The position numbers and the translations under genes are program-made. Under the pieces are notes generated by a model that saw only the letters and a list, made by a program, of their open reading frames with translations, was not told the DNA's origin and did no database searches. From Okapia johnstoni (lineage: Eukaryota > Chordata > Mammalia > Artiodactyla > Giraffidae): a DNA stretch of 64,000 bases. The DNA lies in contig CM044322.1 in the NCBI GenBank assembly GCA_024291935.2, positions 70,237,405 through 70,301,404 of the forward strand, given 5' to 3'. This document shows, piece after piece, positions 58,443-64,000 of this stretch. The first letter of the stretch is position 1. Every line of letters begins with the position of its first letter.

Positions 58443-59137
58443 GATATACATTCAGCAAAAACAAGACCGGGAGCTGACTGTGGCTCAGATCATGAACATC
58501 TTATTGCCAAATTCAGACTTAAATTGAAGAAAGTAGGGAAAACCACTAGGCCATTCAGGTATGACCTAAATCAAATCCCTTATGATTACACAGTAGAAGT
58601 GACAAATAGATTTAAGGGACTAGATCTGATAGACAGAGTGCCTGAAGAACTATGGACGGAGGTTCGTGACATTGTACAGGAGACAGGGATCAAGACCATC
58701 CCCATGGAAAAGAAATGCAAAAAAGCAAAATGGCTGTCTGAGGAGTCCTTACAAATAGCTGTGAAAAGATGGGAAGTGAAAAGCAAAGGAGAAAAGGAAA
58801 GATATACCCATTTGAATGCAGAGTTCCAAAGAATAGCAAGGAGAGATAAAAAAGCCTTCCTCAGCAATCAATGCAGAGAAATAGAGGAAAACAACAGAAT
58901 GGGAAAGACTAGAGATCTCTTCAAGAAAATTAGAGATACCAAGGGAACATTTCATGCAAAGATGGGCTCAATAAAGGACAGAAATGGTAGGGACCTAACA
59001 GAACCAGAAGATATTAAGAAGAGGTGGCAAGGATACACAGAAGAATTGTACAAAAAAGTTCTTCATGACCCAGACAATCACGATGGTGTGATCACTCACC
59101 TAGAGCCAGACATCCTGGAATGTGAAGTCAAGTGGGC
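58443..59137 (+). mobile_element. BovB LINE fragment, 5' part of ORF2 only, sense
   Basis: An open frame from 58425 encodes the BovB ORF2 segment between the endonuclease end and the reverse transcriptase: 'AKTRPGADCGSDHEHLIAKF', 'PFRYDLNQIPYDYTVEVTNR' and 'YTEELYKKVLHDPDNHDG'. BovB similarity stops after 'ECEVKWAF' at about 59137, before the RT domain, and the 3' end is absent. The element cannot be active. Confidence 0.92.
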
Positions 59138-60128
59138 ATTTAAACCTTACTCTTCACAGGCCTCTTGGGCCAAAGTTTGGACTTTATTCTGGAAGCAGCA
59201 GAAAAATCAATCACAGGACACTAAAATGGATGAGTGACATAATCAAATGTGGGTTTTAGCAATTTTCCTTATGGTATTGTGGAGGATGGGCTGAAATACC
59301 TAGATACTGGGAGGGAAAATAGAAGGCTACCACAGTAGTCCTAGCAAGAGATGGTAAGAGCCTTTGGGATATGAATGAGGAGGGAACAGATGTGAGCTAT
59401 TCTAGAGATTAGGTACAACAGACCATCGTGACCAGTTGCAGAGGGTAAGGAAGAAGGAATCATTAGAGATGACTGAAATGTCTGTGGGATGCTTTCAACT
59501 GAAGTTGGGAAGGCGGATTTGGGAAAGGTGTGGCAGGGTTTATATTCTGAGATGGAGGGAGGGTCATGAGGACATCCAGGTGAAAATACTCTGTAAGAAA
59601 TTGGAAACATGGATCCAGAGTTCAGGGCAGAAGTACAGATCAGAGATAAAGGTTAGAGGTCATTAGCACTGGGGTGGTGAACAAAGCCATAGAGAGAATG
59701 AGGTCTCTTGTGGGTAGTGTGTTGAGCCCAAAGACAGGACTCTGAGGCAAGGATAGAACCCATTCTTCAGAGCTAGTGGAACAGAAGCCCCCAAAGAGAG
59801 AAAAACTGGCCAGAGAGATAGAAGGAGAATCATGGAAGCCAAGAGAGAACTGTGTTTCAGGGAAGGTGCCAGGAAGGGACATCTAAGCTTGCTTTGGAGG
59901 TCAGGGTATGTTTGCCTAAGGGGGTAATGTCTGAATTAGTCTTAAGGACGGAGAACAGGACGAGGACTGGAAGGGGAGGTTGGATCTGGCAGTTAGGATG
60001 ACTGTAACCCTCACTAGGGCAGAGTCAGTGGTGGGGCCAGTAAACATTCAGTGGGTTAAAGATTGAGTGCAAGGTGAGAAAGTGTAGGTGGCAAATACAA
60101 ACATTATTTTTTGAAGCTCAGTACTAAA
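59138..60128. other. Intergenic DNA, no gene seen
   Basis: Unique purine-rich sequence following the truncated BovB. Nothing recognisable. Confidence 0.5.
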
Positions 60129-60318
60129 GGGCTTCCCTGATACCTCAGTTGGTAAAAAATCCGCCTGCACTGCAGGAGACCCCGGTTCTATTCCTGGGTT
60201 GGGAAGATATCCTGGAGAAGGGAAAGGCTACCCACTCCAGTATTCTGGCCTAGAGAATTCTATGGAGTCTACAGTCCATGGGGTCGCAAAGAGTGGGACA
60301 CGACTGAGTGATTTTCAC
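60129..60318 (+). mobile_element. Bov-tA SINE, sense
   Basis: 'ggcttccctgatacctcagt', 'tctattcctgggttgggaag' and 'tcgcaaagagtgggacacga'. 'actaaag' lies on both sides as a likely duplication. Confidence 0.92.
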
Positions 60319-60568
60319 TAAAGGGAAGGAAAGAGAGGAAAAGGTAGGCTGAGAGTTGGGGTTTCCTAAGGATGGGTGACTTGTACTCCAGCACACTTCT
60401 CTGCATCATGCATATTTGTGCTGTTCTTCTTGATGGCCTAGTCATTTTGTGAGCATTTATTGAGTAACTCCCGGGATAGGGACCATTCTGGGTGCTGGAC
60501 TGCAACGGGGAACAAGACCTCTCAAGGACCTCGTCCAAAGGTTAAAGAGACAAATAAGAAAATTCAGG

Positions 60569-60921
60569 GGCTTCCCTGATGGCTCAGTGGTAAAGAATCC
60601 ACCCGCCAATACAGGAGACACGGGTTCGATCCCTGATCTGTGAAGATCGCACATCCCATGGAGCAACCAAGCCCATGTGACACAACTACTGAGCCTGTGC
60701 TCTAGAGCCTGGGACCTGAAATTACTGAGCCCACGTGCTGCAACTACTGAGCCTGTGCACCCTAGAGCCTGTGCTCCGAAGCGAGAGAAGCCATTGCAAT
60801 GGGAAGCCTGAGCACCACAACTAGAGAGGAGCCCCTGCTTACCACAACCAGAGAAAAAAAGCCCACGCAGCCACAGGAATCCAGCACAGCCAAAAATAAA
60901 TAAAATTATTTTAAGCAAAAA
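60569..60921 (+). mobile_element. CHR-type SINE, sense, full length
   Basis: 'ggcttccctgatggctcagt', 'cgggttcgatccctgatctg' and 'gctccgaagcgagagaagcc', ending in an A-rich 'ccaaaaataaataaa' tail. The flanks 60557-60568 and 60922-60933 match at 11 of 12. An internal segment ending 'actgagcctgtgc' is repeated. Confidence 0.92.
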
Positions 60922-61563
60922 AGAAATTTCAGGTCAGTGCCACAGACAGAGTTAGTACTGGATATGATGGGAGATACTGGAGGTCACAGACCCAGCCTGG
61001 AAGCTTGGGAGGACTCCCTGGAGCAGGTGACATCTGAGCTCAGGCCTAAAATGGAAGGTAGCCAGGTGGGGCAGGGCAGGGGAAAAGGCATGCCAAGCAG
61101 AATGTCTTTCCTGCACATCCCCTCCCCACCTTTCTCTAAACCCTAGACACACTGGATGCCCATGGAGAACATGAGGAACCTCCTGTCCATGGTACCCTCA
61201 CCTCCCAGAACTTGTTTCTGACCCCATTTAGCATGCCTTCCTATGTCATAGTGATTTTTGCCCCCTCATCTATTAGAAACCTCTAAAGAGAGGAGACTTG
61301 TCTTAGCCATCTGTCTGTCTCCTGACACATCTAGAGCAGTTTTCAGTGCATGGCTAATGCTTAAAAAATTTTTTTATATGACATCATCTCAGGGCCAAGG
61401 ACCACTGTCATGGCTAATACATTTTCAAGGGGGCCATGGGCAGGGTTAGTAAATAGGTATAAAGGGAAAAGAAACATAGACCGGAAGAAAAATAAGGCTG
61501 CGAGAAAAGGCTGGGGTGGGAGGTGGGGAGGAAGCAAAGAAGTGAAGAGAAAGTGTACATAGA

Positions 61564-61838
61564 GTGGCTGCTGCTGCTGCTAAGTCGCTTCAGTCATGTC
61601 CGACTCTGTGCGACCCCAGAGACAGCAGCCTGCCGGGCTCCTCCGTCCCTGGGATTCTCCAGGCAAGAACACTGGAGTGGGTTGCCATTTCCTTCTCCAA
61701 TACATTTAAGTGAAACGTGAAAGTGAAGTCACTCAGTCGTGTCTGACTCTTCGCGAGCCCATGGACTAAAGCCTACCAGGCTCCTCTGTCCATGGGATTT
61801 TCTAGGCAAGAGTACTGGAATGGGATGCCATTGAGTGG
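61564..61838 (-). mobile_element. Bov-A2 dimer SINE, antisense
   Basis: Starts 'tggctgctgctgctgctaag' and contains two complements of the Bov-A unit, each with 'ggattctccaggcaagaaca' or 'ggattttctaggcaagagta'. Confidence 0.92.
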
Positions 61839-62984
61839 GGAAGGACACAATTCCAAAGAAAATCTAACCAGAATGCCCCACTCCACAAAACCTTGCCTTT
61901 GGCTTCTTTTCTGCCACGGGCAGGGCCCCTTGTTCTCCTTCTTCAGGGTTTTCCTGTTGGAATCTGATTTCTAGGCATATTTGATCGGTTATATGCATCA
62001 CAACTGCACTTTTTCAGGAATGAGGAGAAGCTGAGAGAGAGAGAGGTGAGGAGTCATTTTCCCACTTCACAGGGCTGAGCCCAAACAGAATTCAAATTTC
62101 CTTCCCTTGAGAGATGGAAGCTGGAGGCTGTGTCACACTTCTGAATTGGGTACACAAGTCACAAGCTAAGTTCTCTAGCACAGCACAACTAATTTTGTTT
62201 TGCAGCTGGATAAATAAAGTAAGGAAGAAAAAAGCAGGCATTACACATTTTTGATTAGCACCAAGTCTTTCAAATTCCACCTCTTTCAGGAAATGTTCCT
62301 TAATGTGGTGGGAGGTGGTAATTTCATTCCCTCTCCCAATCCTGCCTCACCACAAGAAACCCTGTTTAGAGCTGCACTTACCCCTTCAAAAGACATTTCT
62401 AACTATCAGTTCACTTACTGTCTTTGGTGAATTTTAGGTCCTTGATAGGTAGTGGGCTTAGCAAATGCTGCCAGATTCGATAGACAGCTAGTGTGCATTT
62501 TATTTTCAAAGATAACTTTTCCTCTAAGATTTCAGTCTTCACAAATATAGTAACTATAGGATCATTTAATAAGAGTTCAGGCATTGTTTGATCAGCCATC
62601 TTTTTCTTTTCACTCTATGCACCACACACTAGAAGTGAAAGGTATGACTTTATTTTCAAAAATGTTGAAAGTGAGGCCCAGAAAAGATAAGGGTGTTATT
62701 TCCTTAGGATTTCCTCAGGAGGATTTCCTCAGGAGGATCAAGCTTTGGCTAGAAGCCAGAGACCCCTGATTTTTCTTCTTTCCTATCAGGCATGGTGTGA
62801 TTTGCCTCAGATCCATCCCTACCTGGGGTTGTTGGTGCTCCTTTTGCTTGAAGGTTATCTCTTCTTTATTCTGTGTGCTGTAAGACATTGCCTGGAAGAC
62901 GCGCAGGTCAACTGGCTGTCTCCATGTTTGCTCAGTGAGTCAGGGTCCATGAAACATCTCTTTAGGAAAAAGGGATACATTCAT
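61839..62984. other. Intergenic DNA, no gene seen
   Basis: Unique sequence. Contains a 14-bp unit 'ggatttcctcagga' repeated about 2.3 times at 62707-62738. Confidence 0.5.
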
Positions 62985-63268
62985 CCCTCATGATATGTGG
63001 AGGGCTGGTTCCAGGAACCCTGAGGATATCAAAATCTGAGGATGCCCAAGCCCCACATATGAAGTACTTGAATTTAAAGTACATCCTCCCGTATACTTTA
63101 AATTATCTCTAGATTACTTATAATACTAATACAATGTAAATGCCATGTAAATAGTTGTGTGCAGCAAATTAAAGTTTTGCTTTCTGGAACCTTCTGGAAT
63201 TTTTTTTCCCAGAAGGTTAGTTGAATTCATGAATGTGGAACCTCTGGACACAGAGGGCTGCCTGAGCT
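62985..63268 (+). mobile_element. Tigger/MER2-family DNA transposon remnant
   Basis: 'gggctggttccaggaaccct', 'catcctcccgtatactttaa', 'ttatctctagattacttata' and the right end 'gacacagagggctgcc' match the Tigger-type non-autonomous consensus. Diverged ends, no transposase. Confidence 0.75.
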
Positions 63269-63827
63269 AACTTAGGGTAATGATGAGGTAGTGAAATAGA
63301 AGAGAGGGATCGGGAAGTTGCCTTAAGAAGAAATGATCATAACTTACTGTTTCTTAGAAATGTAACTACATTAGGGGAACTAGAGTGGCAGGTCTGGGAT
63401 AATTGTAAAAGTTAAAACACACACTCTAGGACATGTCAGGCAGAAACACGTGTTTAAACACTGTATAAAATCTGCAAATTATATGTGAGATAGCGCTGAG
63501 TAGTTAAGAATGAGAATCCATCTATCTGGTGGGAAAATGACAAACAAGGTAACAAAAAAGCACAGTCTTTTTGGTTGACCAACATAACCACCATGGAGTT
63601 TTCAAAAACAGAACCATCTGTTGTGTAAGGAATCATGGAGAGAGATTATGTATTTATAGAATCCTGCACGGGAAAAACAGGCATATTGAAAAACTTTTTT
63701 TAAAAATTCATTGCTCTGAAATCCATTTTTCTTCTAGTTTCTCTGCTGTTGGCATATACTGTGTTGAAACAAACAAACAAAATATCCAGTCAATTTAAAA
63801 GCAGACAGACTTGCTATGACTAATTTT
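63269..63827. other. Intergenic DNA, no gene seen
   Basis: Unique AT-rich sequence up to the L1 at the right edge. Confidence 0.5.
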
Positions 63828-64000
63828 TTTTTAAATAAATTTATTTATTTTAGTTGGGGGCTAATTACTTTACAATACTGTAGTGGTTTTTGCCATACAT
63901 TGACATGAATCAGCCCTGGGTTTACATGTGTTCCCCATCCTGAACCCCCCTCCCACCTCCCTCCCCATCCCATCCCTCTGGGTCATCCCATTGCCCCAGC
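63828..64000 (-). mobile_element. L1 LINE 3' end, antisense (continues beyond the window)
   Basis: A T-run followed by the same L1 3' UTR as at about 298-466, in the same orientation, with only two visible differences over about 165 bp. The rest of the element lies outside. Confidence 0.93.

Noticed and set aside
58425..59237. A 270-codon + strand open frame as a host gene
   Set aside because: Its body is BovB ORF2. The last 30 or so residues are unrelated read-through into flanking DNA.
1..64000. CRISPR array, operon, phage or insertion sequence
   Set aside because: The window is mammalian nuclear DNA. The regular repeats are microsatellites or interspersed retroelements.

Overview
The window is nuclear DNA from a ruminant (cattle, sheep or goat type; species not resolved). 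The evidence is the repeat content: BovB (RTE) LINEs, Bov-tA/Bov-A2 and CHR-type tRNA-derived SINEs and young ruminant L1 3' ends. The coding content and order match the mammalian NUCKS1 - SLC45A3 block (human 1q32.1), with both genes on the + strand here. Coding DNA is sparse: about 200 bp of NUCKS1 and 1.64 kb of SLC45A3. Layout: 1-1399 is the last intron of NUCKS1, holding a 5'-truncated antisense L1 with a 13-bp target-site duplication. 1400-1599 is the terminal coding exon of NUCKS1, followed by a long 3' UTR (to about 6.1 kb by the best visible poly(A) signal, possibly to about 7.1 kb) carrying a SINE with a perfect 11-bp duplication. About 6.1-30.7 kb is intergenic: unique DNA, old MIR/L2/MER5/L1 remnants, ruminant SINEs and BovB pieces, a strong CTCF-like motif at 8.75 kb, and an orphan CpG-rich block at 15.7-16.6 kb with two splice-like exon candidates nearby. 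About 30.7-31.8 kb is the CpG-island promoter of SLC45A3, with a TATA-like box and a proposed non-coding exon 1 ending at 31172. Intron 1 is 9.7 kb. Exon 2 (from 40912) holds two upstream ORFs and the start codon at 41137. Coding exons follow at 41137-41308, 42178-42961, 43516-43781 and 45722-46141, all with GT-AG junctions, and the 3' UTR ends near 47.44 kb. From 47.4 kb to the end is intergenic DNA toward where ELK4 would be expected, outside the window. It is dense in mobile elements: a composite SINE insertion with a templated inverted repeat, a BovB head-to-head inverted pair, an L1, an ERVL-type solo LTR, a MaLR-like LTR, a BovB 5'-part fragment, SINEs, a Tigger-like fragment, and another antisense L1 entering at the right edge. 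NUCKS1 encodes a phosphorylated chromatin protein, and SLC45A3 (prostein) a 12-span sugar-transporter-like membrane protein. They are neighbours but there is no sign of joint function. The most consequential irregularity is an extra G in exon 3 of SLC45A3 (run 42336-42339), which breaks the reading frame. Intact coding on both sides suggests a sequence error or a rare allele rather than a decayed gene. I found no convincing undescribed biological system; the most unusual structures are the 48.3-48.6 kb composite insertion, the BovB inverted pairs and the uORF arrangement upstream of SLC45A3.
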